A stretch of DNA of 35,132 nucleotides from positions 1 through 35,132 of the forward strand of contig JAMFRN010000028.1 of assembly GCA_026224805.1 (NCBI GenBank), given 5' to 3'. Shown one piece after another: positions 7,351 to 14,819 of this stretch (position 1 is its first letter; each line of letters starts with the position of its first letter). The position numbers and the translations under genes are program-made. The notes beneath the pieces are model-generated. The model saw nothing but the letters and a program-made list of their open reading frames with translations, was not told the origin of the DNA and ran no database searches. The DNA is from Nevskia soli (lineage in GTDB: Bacteria > Pseudomonadota > Gammaproteobacteria > Nevskiales > Nevskiaceae).

Positions 7351-8856
7351 ATGAAATCCGAGATGAACCCCATGCCGTTCACATCCCTTCCCGCGCGCGC
7401 GTCCATCGCCCTGGCCGCTGCCCTGCTCGCAGCCTGCACCGTCGGCCCGGACTACCAGCGCCCGGCGGCACCGGAGACCACGGCCTATACCGACATCAGT
7501 GAACCCCTCGCCAGCTTGCACGACGGCAAGGGCCAGCAGCTCGCCGCCGGGCAGAATCCCGACGCGGACTGGTGGAGCGGTTTCCACTCCGCCGCGCTCG
7601 ATTCGACCATGCAGCAGGCCCTGGCCGGCAATCGCAGCCTCGTCGCGGCCGAAGCGACGCTGGCACAGGCGCGCGAAGCGGCGAATGCCAGCGCCGGTTC
7701 GCTCTATCCGCAAGTCAGCCTCGATGCCGGCGCCGGCCGCCAGAAATACGGCGCGCAATTCCTTGGTCCGCAGGCCGTTCCGCCCTTCACCTATTACTCG
7801 GTCGGCCCCAGCGTCAGCTACCTTCTCGACTACACCGGCGGACAGCGCCGCGCCGTCGAGCAGCAGCGGGCATTGGCCGACTACCAGGTATTTCAGCTGC
7901 AGGCGGCCCGGCTCAGCCTGACCGGCAATGTGGCGCAGCAGGCGCTGGCCATGGCCTCAGCCCGCGCGCAGATCGCGGCGGCGCAGGAGCTGCTGGACGA
8001 GGACCGCAAGAACCTGTCGCTGGTGCAGACCGCCTTCGCCGCGGGCTCGGTGACGCGGGTCGACGTGCTCAGCGCGCAAAGCCAGCTGGCCAACGACCAG
8101 ACCCTGCTGCCGCCGCTGCGGCAGCAGCTCAGCGTGGCGCGCCACGCCCTGGCTATCCTCGCCGGCAAGGCCCCGGCGGACTGGATGCCGCCCGACTTTG
8201 ATCTGGAGCAGCTGCAACTGCCGCAGACCCTGCCGCTGAGCCTACCCTCGGAGCTGGCGCACCGGCGGCCCGACATCCTCGCCGCCGAAGCGCAGCTGCA
8301 TGCCGCCACCGCGTCGGTGGGCGTCGCCACCTCCAATCTATACCCGCAAATCAATCTCACCGCCTCGCTGAGCCAGGGCTCCACTTCGCTGTCGCAATTT
8401 TTCGATGCCTCGGGAACGGCTTGGGGCCTGGCCGCGGGACTCAGCGCACCGCTGTTCGACGGTGGCACCTTGCGCGCGCAGCGCCGCGGCGCGCAGGATG
8501 CGACGCGGGCCGCACTGGCCAACTATCAGCAAGCCGTATTGCAGTCCTTCGGCCAGGTCGCGGATGTGCTGACCGCACTGGATCACGACACCGAGCAGCT
8601 CACGGCACAGAAAAACGCGCTCGATTCCGCACAGGCCAACCTGGATCTGACGCGGCAGAGCTACAGCGTCGGCAATGTCGGCGTGCTCCAGGTACTCGAC
8701 GCCGAACGGCAGTATCAGCAGGCCCGGCTTGGCTACGTGCGCGCCCAGGCGCAGCGCTACCAGGACACCACGCTGCTGTTCCTGGCGCTGGGCGGCAATG
8801 CGCCGGTAGGAAACACTTTGGCGGCCAATCAGAGCGGAATAGCGCCGGGGCCTTAG
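7351..8856 (+). CDS. Outer-membrane efflux lipoprotein (NodT/OprM-type TolC family)
   Basis: 501 residues from the ATG at 7351, preceded by GGAG. The ORF opens further upstream inside the pump gene, but this start gives a proper lipoprotein signal peptide (LLAAC, Cys29). Right after it is CTVGPDYQRP, a hallmark of the NodT/OprM outer-membrane factor family. The body shows the internally repeated organisation of TolC-like channels, with two long alpha-helical hairpin halves: AEATLAQAREAANAS in the first, AEAQLHAATASVGVATSNLY in the second. LAHRRPDILAAEAQL is also a family signature. It forms the outer-membrane duct for the EmrAB-like pair 7 nt upstream and is the last gene of the operon. Confidence 0.93.
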   Translation: MKSEMNPMPFTSLPARASIALAAALLAACTVGPDYQRPAAPETTAYTDISEPLASLHDGKGQQLAAGQNPDADWWSGFHSAALDSTMQQALAGNRSLVAAEATLAQAREAANASAGSLYPQVSLDAGAGRQKYGAQFLGPQAVPPFTYYSVGPSVSYLLDYTGGQRRAVEQQRALADYQVFQLQAARLSLTGNVAQQALAMASARAQIAAAQELLDEDRKNLSLVQTAFAAGSVTRVDVLSAQSQLANDQTLLPPLRQQLSVARHALAILAGKAPADWMPPDFDLEQLQLPQTLPLSLPSELAHRRPDILAAEAQLHAATASVGVATSNLYPQINLTASLSQGSTSLSQFFDASGTAWGLAAGLSAPLFDGGTLRAQRRGAQDATRAALANYQQAVLQSFGQVADVLTALDHDTEQLTAQKNALDSAQANLDLTRQSYSVGNVGVLQVLDAERQYQQARLGYVRAQAQRYQDTTLLFLALGGNAPVGNTLAANQSGIAPGP

Positions 8857-8874
8857 AAGTCATCTCCCAAATGT

Positions 8875-8907
8875 CCCCTTTCCCTGCGAAGCGGGGGGAG
8901 GGGATTT
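8875..8907 (+). terminator. Possible terminator after the efflux operon
   Basis: A C-rich run (8875-8884) can pair imperfectly with the G-rich run at 8893-8903, and ATTTAT follows. It lies 18 nt after the outer-membrane factor stop and between convergent genes, where a terminator is expected. The stem has wobble pairs and the T-run is poor, so this is tentative. Confidence 0.35.
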
Positions 8908-8945
8908 ATGAGATGGATTCCAGGCCCGACGGATTTAGCACCGCT

Positions 8946-9509
8946 TCAGGCGACGTAGCGCCGCCGCCACTGGATCTCGGGCAGCTCGATGCGCTCGGCA
9001 ATGGTGCCCGACCAAGTCACCCCCAGGCCGTGGCGATGCAGCACCTCGACGATGCGCTCGCCGATTTCCTCGCCCTTGGCATCATCGCCGAGGATATCGC
9101 CGAAGGTCAGCAGCAGGCCCTCGCCATCGACCGCGCGCTCCAGGTCCTGGCCGTGGTAGAAGCAATACCCTTCGACCGGCGATTCTTCCCCGCCCAGTTC
9201 CTGGTAGATCTCGGTCACGTCCTCGATGCCGTCGTCCTGCGTGTAACCCGCGTTCTGCAGGGCGACGATGCCGCTGTCGTTCAGTTCGTCGAAGGCGCGA
9301 TCCAGCTTGTCGCAGTCCGTCACCAGCGGCCAGGCCCGCTCCACCGCGAGCTTGCGCGCGAATTCCTCGTCGATCTGCCGTTCCACCCAGTCCGGCTCGA
9401 TCTCGCCCGGCTGGAAGATTTCCTCCAGCACGATATCCCGCACCGCCGGCGCGTCGTAAAAACCCGACCACACCAGCCGGCGGATCTCCGTTGCCGCGTA
9501 TTCGCTCAT
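8946..9509 (-). CDS. DUF6891-type cytoplasmic protein
   Basis: 187 residues, acidic, without signal peptide or membrane segment. The segment EGYCFYHGQDLERAV followed by a Gly-rich LLLTFGDI strand and a C-terminal HGLGVTWSGTIAERI resembles proteins I recall as DUF6891. The N-terminal half is helical, with many Asp/Glu. Function is unknown. It is convergent to the efflux operon and on the same strand as the unknown gene at 9726-10358, 216 nt apart. That gap shows no clear signal. Confidence 0.7.
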   Translation of the reverse strand: MSEYAATEIRRLVWSGFYDAPAVRDIVLEEIFQPGEIEPDWVERQIDEEFARKLAVERAWPLVTDCDKLDRAFDELNDSGIVALQNAGYTQDDGIEDVTEIYQELGGEESPVEGYCFYHGQDLERAVDGEGLLLTFGDILGDDAKGEEIGERIVEVLHRHGLGVTWSGTIAERIELPEIQWRRRYVA

Positions 9510-9725
9510 CGCTGTTCCGTCCTGGCACCCGACGCCGAGCGCCGTTTCACCAGCGCATAGTAGGACGCAAGGGCCATCGTTTGCGAATCCCGTCCCTTGA
9601 TGGCGCGATGTCCGCGCTCATTCCGGCAGTGACGGACTCACCGACCCGCGTTGCAGACCGGCGAGCATGCGCAGGCCACGCCGCACAACGACTGGAACAG
9701 CGAGATGACAGGCTGGGGGATGAAG

Positions 9726-10358
9726 CTAGGTATGAAATCCTGCGGGGAGTGCCTGCAAGCGATGTTGCGGCTCAAGGCCGGGGCACAAAGCCCTGGCGGC
9801 CGGCGGCATGCGCGCATCGTCCACCGTTTGCCACAGGCCCGCGGCGAAATCGCAGCGGTAGGCCGCGCCCGAAGGCAGGCCGACGTGCACCACGTCGTAG
9901 TCGCTGTCTCCCGCCGGCAGGTAGATCCAGGCGGATTGTCCCAGCAAGGCCGGCTGCGGCGCAGCGAACGCCGCCGTCAGGATGACACTGCCCAGCACCG
10001 CCACTTTGCGGCCTTGCAGCGCATGATCCAGCGGGCAGTTGAGCGCGTTGAGCAGGAGGAGAAAGCATTGCGGCTCGATATCCGCGGCAAGGCGCAGATG
10101 GAATACGCCGTCAAACCGGGGCAGCACTTCGCAAAAAAAGCCGGCGCGCTTCTGGCCGCGGCACAGGCGGCCGCATTCCTGCACGATTGCGGATATCTCC
10201 TGCGCGCTCCAGCCGTGCACCGCGATGCATTGGCCAGTCGGTGCGCTGGCGCCGATGCCAAAGCCGGCGAGCACGGCGGAGCGGCCGTCGCGCAACATCC
10301 GGGACAGCTCAGGTTCGACAGCCTGCAACAGGGACGCAACCGCTTTCAAAACGAGCAT
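9726..10358 (-). CDS. Hypothetical protein, 210 residues
   Basis: I do not recognise this protein. The start has GAGG close upstream of ATG. There is no clear signal peptide. The composition is mixed alpha/beta, with a notable number of Cys residues (about eight) spread along the chain and a hydrophobic LQGRKVAVLGSVILTAAFA stretch near the middle (about 113-131) that is marginal as a membrane helix. The last 60 residues contain WIYLPAGDSDYDVVHVGLP and an AAYRCDFAAGLW segment. Codon use and GC3 fit a real high-GC gene. It stands alone between divergent and tandem neighbours. Confidence 0.55.
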   Translation of the reverse strand: MLVLKAVASLLQAVEPELSRMLRDGRSAVLAGFGIGASAPTGQCIAVHGWSAQEISAIVQECGRLCRGQKRAGFFCEVLPRFDGVFHLRLAADIEPQCFLLLLNALNCPLDHALQGRKVAVLGSVILTAAFAAPQPALLGQSAWIYLPAGDSDYDVVHVGLPSGAAYRCDFAAGLWQTVDDARMPPAARALCPGLEPQHRLQALPAGFHT

Positions 10359-10821
10359 CTGGCCTCACTCCATACCCCGGCAACTTTGCGCGCACTGCTT
10401 GATGGTGCGCTGCTGTCTATTTGTTATTGCCATCGCCGCGAAAACTTTCCCGTCTGCCGGCCAGCATGCGCAAGCCAACCTCAAAAACGGGAACAACATT
10501 TAGTGTACCCGACCGGGAGCCGGCATCAGGCACCCGTTTGGGGGGAGATACCCCCCGTTTGACGGTTTCCGCAGTCCACCCGATACTGCGCGCCGATGAA
10601 CCACGCCGCCGCCATCAACACCTCAAGCTACCGCATCCGCGGTGCAGCGGCGCGCGCGCAGAGCAAAAAACACACGCTCACCTGACCGGGGCGTGTATCC
10701 CGTCAGGCGAGCTGACGGGATCGCGCGCAACACCGGCTGCACCTCGCATTCTCCAGTCCGCAAGCCTGACCGCTGAAGACGGTCAGACCCCGCAAATTTG
10801 GACTCGGCTTTGGAGAATAAC
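10359..10821. other. 463-nt intergenic region with structured leader before the DapA-family gene
   Basis: I find no convincing gene here. Three structures stand out: GGGGGG (10540-10545) against CCCCCC (10551-10556) with a 5-nt loop; a perfect 10-bp stem at 10697-10721; and a 7-bp stem at 10766-10786. The last two lie within 125 nt of the downstream start, so they could sit in the 5' leader of its transcript. None is followed by a T-run. Confidence 0.5.
10697..10721 (+). promoter_or_regulatory. Leader hairpin upstream of the DapA-family gene
   Basis: ATCCCGTCAG (10697-10706) and CTGACGGGAT (10712-10721) form a perfect 10-bp stem with loop GCGAG. A second stem, CTGACCG (10766-10772) with CGGTCAG (10780-10786), follows. 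A further CTGACCG at 10682-10688 could compete for the same CGGTCAG strand, allowing alternative folds. A regulatory role is inference. Confidence 0.45.
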
Positions 10822-11697
10822 ATGACAAGCTTTTCAGGAATCTGGCTGCCGCTGGTAACCCCGTTCCGGCACGATGGCGCTATCGACCACAGCGCGCTGC
10901 ACACACTGACCCGCCAACTGGCGCCGCAGGTTGCCGGCCTGGTGGTGTGCGGCTCCACCGGCGAAGCCCATGCACTGGACGAGGACGAGCAGCTCGCCGC
11001 GCTCGATACCGTGCTGCAAGCCGCGCCCGCCACCCCGGTGGCGATGGGCGTCGGCGGACCGCATCGTCCGCGCCTGCAAGCCCAGCTCGCCGCCCTGCGC
11101 AGCCGGCCGCTGGCCGGCCTGCTGGTGCCGCCACCCTATTACGTGCGCCCCTCGCAGTCCGCCATCGCCGACTATTTCCTCGATCTGGCCGACCGCGCCC
11201 ACTGTCCGCTGATCACCTACAACGTCCCCTACCGCACCGGCGTGGCGATGGACTTCGCCACCTTCGAGCACATCGCCACGCATCCCAACATCCAGGCAGT
11301 GAAGGACTGCGGCGGCAGCGCCGCGCTGACCCTCGATCTCATCACCCGCACCCGCCTGCAGATCCTCGCCGGTGAAGACGGCAATATCCTGACCAGTCTT
11401 TGCGCCGGCGGCAGCGGTGCCATCAGCGCCGCCGCCCATATCTTTCCGCAGCGCTACACCGCGATGTACGAAGCGGTACGCGCCGAACGCCTCAACCAAG
11501 CGCGCGCAATCTTTCATCAATTGTGGCCGCTGATCCAGATGCTCTTCGCAGAACCAAATCCGGCCGGCATCAAGGCGGCGCTGGCGCATCAGGGCATGAT
11601 CCGGAATCAACTCCGCGCACCTATGAGCGCAGCGTCGCCCGAATTGAATGCGCAATTAGTCGCCCTGATACAACAACTGGAAGCAGAAACAGCCTGA
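10822..11697 (+). CDS. Dihydrodipicolinate synthase/N-acetylneuraminate lyase family aldolase
   Basis: 291 residues from the ATG at 10822 with GGAG 6 nt before it, the usual length of this (beta/alpha)8-barrel family. These enzymes use a Schiff-base lysine to condense or cleave pyruvate-type substrates. Visible motifs are GSTGE (about 44-48), YNVPYRTG with the catalytic tyrosine at 133, and AVKDCGG with the Schiff-base lysine at 161. The positions match E. coli DapA. Later, GEDGN and GGSGAISA line the active site. The usual dapA neighbour bamC is absent, and a MarR gene follows, so this may be a paralog acting on another substrate rather than the lysine-pathway enzyme. I therefore give no gene symbol. 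Confidence 0.88.
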   Translation: MTSFSGIWLPLVTPFRHDGAIDHSALHTLTRQLAPQVAGLVVCGSTGEAHALDEDEQLAALDTVLQAAPATPVAMGVGGPHRPRLQAQLAALRSRPLAGLLVPPPYYVRPSQSAIADYFLDLADRAHCPLITYNVPYRTGVAMDFATFEHIATHPNIQAVKDCGGSAALTLDLITRTRLQILAGEDGNILTSLCAGGSGAISAAAHIFPQRYTAMYEAVRAERLNQARAIFHQLWPLIQMLFAEPNPAGIKAALAHQGMIRNQLRAPMSAASPELNAQLVALIQQLEAETA

Positions 11698-11737
11698 TCC
11701 GAAGGGCAGCCAACGGGGCGGGGCGCATCCGCCAAGC

Positions 11738-11773
11738 TTGATGATTTGAACTTTTAGGTGTATACACACCCAA
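11738..11773 (+). promoter_or_regulatory. Candidate sigma70 promoter giving a near-leaderless marR transcript
   Basis: TTGATG (11738-11743) and TATACA (11761-11766) are separated by exactly 17 nt, a good -35/-10 pair. Initiation about 7 nt later would fall at or beside the ATG at 11774, so the messenger would have almost no leader. No ribosome binding site is visible before that ATG. The -10 box lies inside the palindromic site at 11754-11770, so a bound repressor would block the polymerase. Confidence 0.55.
11754..11770. promoter_or_regulatory. Candidate MarR operator, copy 1
   Basis: TTAGGTGTATACACACC contains GGTGT-N4-ACACC and ends 3 nt before the marR start. The same 17-nt site with two changed bases occurs before the next gene (12206-12222). 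This suggests an autoregulatory site of the MarR protein encoded here. Confidence 0.7.
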
Positions 11774-12193
11774 ATGAACGATACCGATTTCCGCGACTGT
11801 CAGGACTGCTTGTGCTTCGCCGCGCGCCGCGCCGCACGGTCCATCACCCAGCACTACGACCGCCAGCTGCGCGGCAGCGGCCTCCGCACAACCCAGTTCA
11901 CCCTGCTCAGCTACTTGATAATCGCCGGTCACAGCTCCGTCAATGCCGCTGCCGAATACCTCGGCATGGAACGCACCACCCTGACGCGCAACCTGCGGCC
12001 GCTGCTGGCGCTGGACTACGTTGCGGTGGCGAGCGGTGACGACCGCCGGGTCAAGCTGATCGCCATTACCGCCCGGGGCCGCGAGGCCGCCGCCGCTGCA
12101 CTGCCGCAATGGCGCAAGGCACAGCGCGCCATGAGCAAACGTCTTGGTCCATCCGCTTTCAGGGAGCTGGCTGCAATGGCTGCTGCCGCCTGA
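11774..12193 (+). CDS. MarR-family transcriptional regulator with N-terminal cysteines
   Basis: 139 residues, normal for MarR. The N-terminus carries a C-x-x-C-x-C cluster (CQDCLCFAARRAAR). A CxCFAxRRAAR start is common to one MarR subgroup, and thiol sensing is possible but not shown. The winged helix region is NAAAEYLGMERTTLTRNLRP (about 60-80), with wing DDRRVKLIAITARGREA. The ATG at 11774 is chosen because an operator and promoter abut it. The downstream membrane-protein gene, 44 nt away, has its own copy of the same palindrome, so the two form a likely self-contained regulon. Confidence 0.9.
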   Translation: MNDTDFRDCQDCLCFAARRAARSITQHYDRQLRGSGLRTTQFTLLSYLIIAGHSSVNAAAEYLGMERTTLTRNLRPLLALDYVAVASGDDRRVKLIAITARGREAAAAALPQWRKAQRAMSKRLGPSAFRELAAMAAAA

Positions 12194-12205
12194 TTTTTTG
12201 ATCAA

Positions 12206-12222
12206 TTAGGTGTATTTACACC
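12206..12222. promoter_or_regulatory. Candidate MarR operator, copy 2
   Basis: TTAGGTGTATTTACACC matches copy 1 at 15 of 17 positions and keeps GGTGT-N4-ACACC as a perfect inverted repeat extended to GGTGTA/TACACC. It lies 15 nt before the membrane-protein start, just ahead of its ribosome binding site. Confidence 0.7.
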
Positions 12223-12237
12223 TTCTGGAGAGCCGTC

Positions 12238-12963
12238 ATGAATTTCGACATCCTCGCCGCCGTTTACATCACTGCCGTCGCGGTGATCTTTCCCGCCGGA
12301 GTGATTCTGGGCAGCCCGCTCGATGCCGCACGCCAACGCGGCCTGGCCTATATCGTCGGCGGCTGGTTTGCACTGGTGGCCGGCCTGGCGGCCAAAGGCG
12401 CCGGCCCGCCTGCCATCGGCGCCGCGGTTGTGCTGACGGTGATCGCGGCGCTGATCGCCCGCCGCCGCTCCACCACCATACGCAGCCTTGCCGTCGGCAC
12501 GCCGCTGGCGATCCTGGTGGCCATGCATGCGACCCGGCTGCTCGGCGTGGAGTTCGTGATCCTCTACGCCATCGGCCGCCTGCCCCCGACCTTTGCCCTC
12601 AGCGCCGGGCTCGGCGATATGCTGACGGCCATTCTCGCGGTTCCGCTGGCCTTCGCCATCCACCGCCGCGTGTCCGGCTGGCAGCGCTATGCGCTTGCCT
12701 GGAACGTCCTCGGCTTCCTCGACCTGCTTGCCGCCTTGAGCCTGGGTGTCGGCTCGTCGCCGGGCTTTCCACTACGCTTCATCTTCGAACAGCCCGATAG
12801 CGGCCCGATGGGCAATCTGCCCTGGTTTCTCATCCCCGGCTTCCTGGTGCCGCTTTACCTGGTCACGCACCTGTTCATCTTCGCCAGATTGCTTGGCACA
12901 CCGATAAGCATCCAATCGAGTGAATCGATGGCGATGCCTGGCGGGGCGCGGGCGAAGACATAG
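12238..12963 (+). CDS. Multi-pass inner-membrane protein, probable MarR target
   Basis: 241 residues with about seven hydrophobic segments (near 5-25, 37-54, 60-74, 83-102, 121-142, 150-170 and 196-220) and a short polar C-terminus. The start has GGAG 7 nt upstream. I recognise no transporter or enzyme motif. Conserved-looking polar residues inside helices include His96 and Arg99, the GRLPPTF segment and Asp126. It is preceded by the same palindrome as the MarR gene, so its expression is probably controlled by that regulator. A role in export or membrane stress is only a guess from that context. Confidence 0.75.
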   Translation: MNFDILAAVYITAVAVIFPAGVILGSPLDAARQRGLAYIVGGWFALVAGLAAKGAGPPAIGAAVVLTVIAALIARRRSTTIRSLAVGTPLAILVAMHATRLLGVEFVILYAIGRLPPTFALSAGLGDMLTAILAVPLAFAIHRRVSGWQRYALAWNVLGFLDLLAALSLGVGSSPGFPLRFIFEQPDSGPMGNLPWFLIPGFLVPLYLVTHLFIFARLLGTPISIQSSESMAMPGGARAKT

Positions 12964-12986
12964 CCGATACGGCGCCATGCACTGCC

Positions 12987-13412
12987 TCAACGCCGCTGGC
13001 AGTAGTGCACATCCGCATCGCTGCCCAGCGGCCGCGCCAAGTCGCAATCCAGGAGCAATAGCGGCGGCGCGAACCCCTCCTCGTTCTGGGTCAGGCCCGG
13101 GTAGTCGCGGCCGTCGGCGCTCAGCTCCAGCACGAAGCCGTAGGCGGAATCGTGCAGCAGCGAAGTGCTCAGTGCCAGCCCGGACAGCGGCCCCAACGCA
13201 AAGCGGCCGTCCGCGTCGGTGACCGTGGCGGCGGTCTGCCCGGTGCCGCTGGCGCGCAGCCGCAGCTGCACGCCAGCGGCCGGCTCGCCGCCGCGGCTCA
13301 CGGCACCGCTGATGCGCGGCGCGAAATAGACGCGATGCGGCGCCGGCAGACAGGCCGCCAGCGGCAGCGTCAAGGCAAGCGCAAGCAACAGCGGCATCCA
13401 GACCCTGGGCAT
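12987..13412 (-). CDS. Lipoprotein with carboxypeptidase regulatory-like (beta-sandwich) domain
   Basis: 141 residues from the ATG at 13412, which has AGGAG 6 nt upstream; a GTG five codons earlier is less likely. The signal peptide ends in the lipobox LAAC with Cys21. The mature part starts with RISGAVSRGGEPAAGVQLRL and continues through VTDADGRFALGPL. This is the typical pattern of a carboxypeptidase-regulatory or CNA-B-like seven-strand sandwich found in cell-surface proteins. A C-terminal pair of Cys may form a disulfide. Probable outer-membrane or periplasmic anchored protein of unknown task, divergent from the GIN-domain gene. Confidence 0.7.
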   Translation of the reverse strand: MPRVWMPLLLALALTLPLAACLPAPHRVYFAPRISGAVSRGGEPAAGVQLRLRASGTGQTAATVTDADGRFALGPLSGLALSTSLLHDSAYGFVLELSADGRDYPGLTQNEEGFAPPLLLLDCDLARPLGSDADVHYCQRR

Positions 13413-13542
13413 ATCCACTCCTGGCACGCTCTGCGGCGGCGGTTAAGCTCTAATACGGCAGCTCACATGGATGACATGATAAGTGGAATCGCCGGATAAA
13501 CCCGAACCGGCCGCCGCACATCCAACACGCAAGTCCCCCGGA

Positions 13543-14265
13543 ATGATCCAGACAATGATCCCGACCATGCCGCACAAGCTGAGCACTTCCCTCTTCATTC
13601 TGCTGCTTGCCCTCGGGTTGGCCGCGCCAGCTCACGCGGGGTCGATGTTCGGCGGGCATTCCTCCATCACCATCGGCGACGGTCCCGTCGTCACCGGATC
13701 GGGGCACATCGTCAGCCAGCCGCGCCAGACCGGCGGCTTCGACGCGGTGCAGACCAAGGGCTCGGTGGATCTGGACATCGTCATCGGCGCGCAAACCGCG
13801 GTGACGGTAGACATGGACGACAATCTGCAGCCGCTGATCCGCACCGAAGTGCATGGCCAGACCCTGGTCATCGACAGCACGGGCAGCTGGACCGCCGATC
13901 ACGATCCGCGGGTGCATATCACCCTGCCCGCGCTGACCGCACTGGCCATGCAGGGCAGCGGCGACGCGGCGCTGAAGGGCCTCAACGGCGGCGACCTGGC
14001 GCTGCGCATCTCCGGCTCCGGCGACATCGACGCCAGCGGCCAGATCGCCAGCCTCGAAGTGCTGCTCGATGGCTCAGGCGACGCCAGGCTGGACTCGCTG
14101 CGGACCGCCGACGCCAAGGTCAGGGTCAATGGCAGCGGCGACGTCAGCCTCAATGTCACGCAGACGCTGGAAGCGAGCGTCTATGGCAGCGGCGACATCA
14201 GCTATCGCGGCGACGCCAAGGTCATCAGCCATGTTCATGGCAGCGGTTCGGTGAAGATGAAATAA
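13543..14265 (+). CDS. Secreted GIN-domain (DUF2807, auto-transporter adhesin head-like) protein
   Basis: 240 residues from the ATG at 13543. A GTG at 13483 and ATGs at 13555 and 13567 are alternatives, and none has a strong ribosome site. The signal peptide ends in APAHAGS. The mature part begins with GFDAVQTKGSVDLDIVIG, typical of the domain. It then runs as a repetitive beta-helix in which GSGD recurs roughly every 18-23 residues (GSGDAAL, GSGDIDA, GSGDARL, GSGDVSL, GSGDISY and finally GSGSVKM). Such proteins are exported to the periplasm or surface; their exact function is unknown. Confidence 0.82.
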   Translation: MIQTMIPTMPHKLSTSLFILLLALGLAAPAHAGSMFGGHSSITIGDGPVVTGSGHIVSQPRQTGGFDAVQTKGSVDLDIVIGAQTAVTVDMDDNLQPLIRTEVHGQTLVIDSTGSWTADHDPRVHITLPALTALAMQGSGDAALKGLNGGDLALRISGSGDIDASGQIASLEVLLDGSGDARLDSLRTADAKVRVNGSGDVSLNVTQTLEASVYGSGDISYRGDAKVISHVHGSGSVKMK

Positions 14266-14300
14266 GCAATCCGGGCCTGCAACGCTCAAGGAAAAACCTC

Positions 14301-14642
14301 ATGCACCAGCATTCTGAAGTCGTACGCAAGTCGCTGCTCACGGCCATGATCGAGGGACGCAAAGAGGTCGAGCGCGTCGAAATGCGCGAAATCGGACTCG
14401 CCGCCGGCCAGGAAGTCGGGCTGCACCTGCACCCCTGTCCCGTCATCGGCGTCGTCATCTCCGGCCGCATCCGCTTCCAGATCGCCGGTCAGGCGGAGAA
14501 AATCCTTCACGCCGGCGACGCCTTCTTCGAGCCGGCCCACACCCATATCGCCCATTTCGACGCCACTGGCGACGGCCCGGCGAAGTTTGTCGCCTGCTAC
14601 CTGCTGGGCCGGGACGAGAGCACGCTGATCGAGATGCTGTAG
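14301..14642 (+). CDS. Small cupin-fold protein
   Basis: 113 residues, a single cupin barrel. Motif 1 is GQEVGLHLHPCPVIGVVISG with His42 and His44. The glutamate usual in this motif is replaced by hydrophobic residues (Val48/Ile49), so metal binding may differ. Motif 2 is GDAFFEPAHTHIAHFDA with His82 and His85 as candidate ligands. The upstream sequence has AAGGA before ATG. It follows the GIN-domain gene by 35 nt and may be co-transcribed. No signal peptide, so it is cytoplasmic. Its substrate is unknown. Confidence 0.85.
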   Translation: MHQHSEVVRKSLLTAMIEGRKEVERVEMREIGLAAGQEVGLHLHPCPVIGVVISGRIRFQIAGQAEKILHAGDAFFEPAHTHIAHFDATGDGPAKFVACYLLGRDESTLIEML

Positions 14643-14819
14643 CGGCTTGGCGCACGGCGCTCCGCTGTGGGCGCTGCTGCCGGCAAGCGGGGCCCGCACG
14701 CTGCATCCCGCGCCGCCGGCCACGCCTGAATCCCACCGCCCCACGTATGGCATCCTAAGCCGGCGGCAAACTCATAAAACCGGGAAGAATCCCGACTGAC
14801 CATGGGGGGAGGGGTGGAT

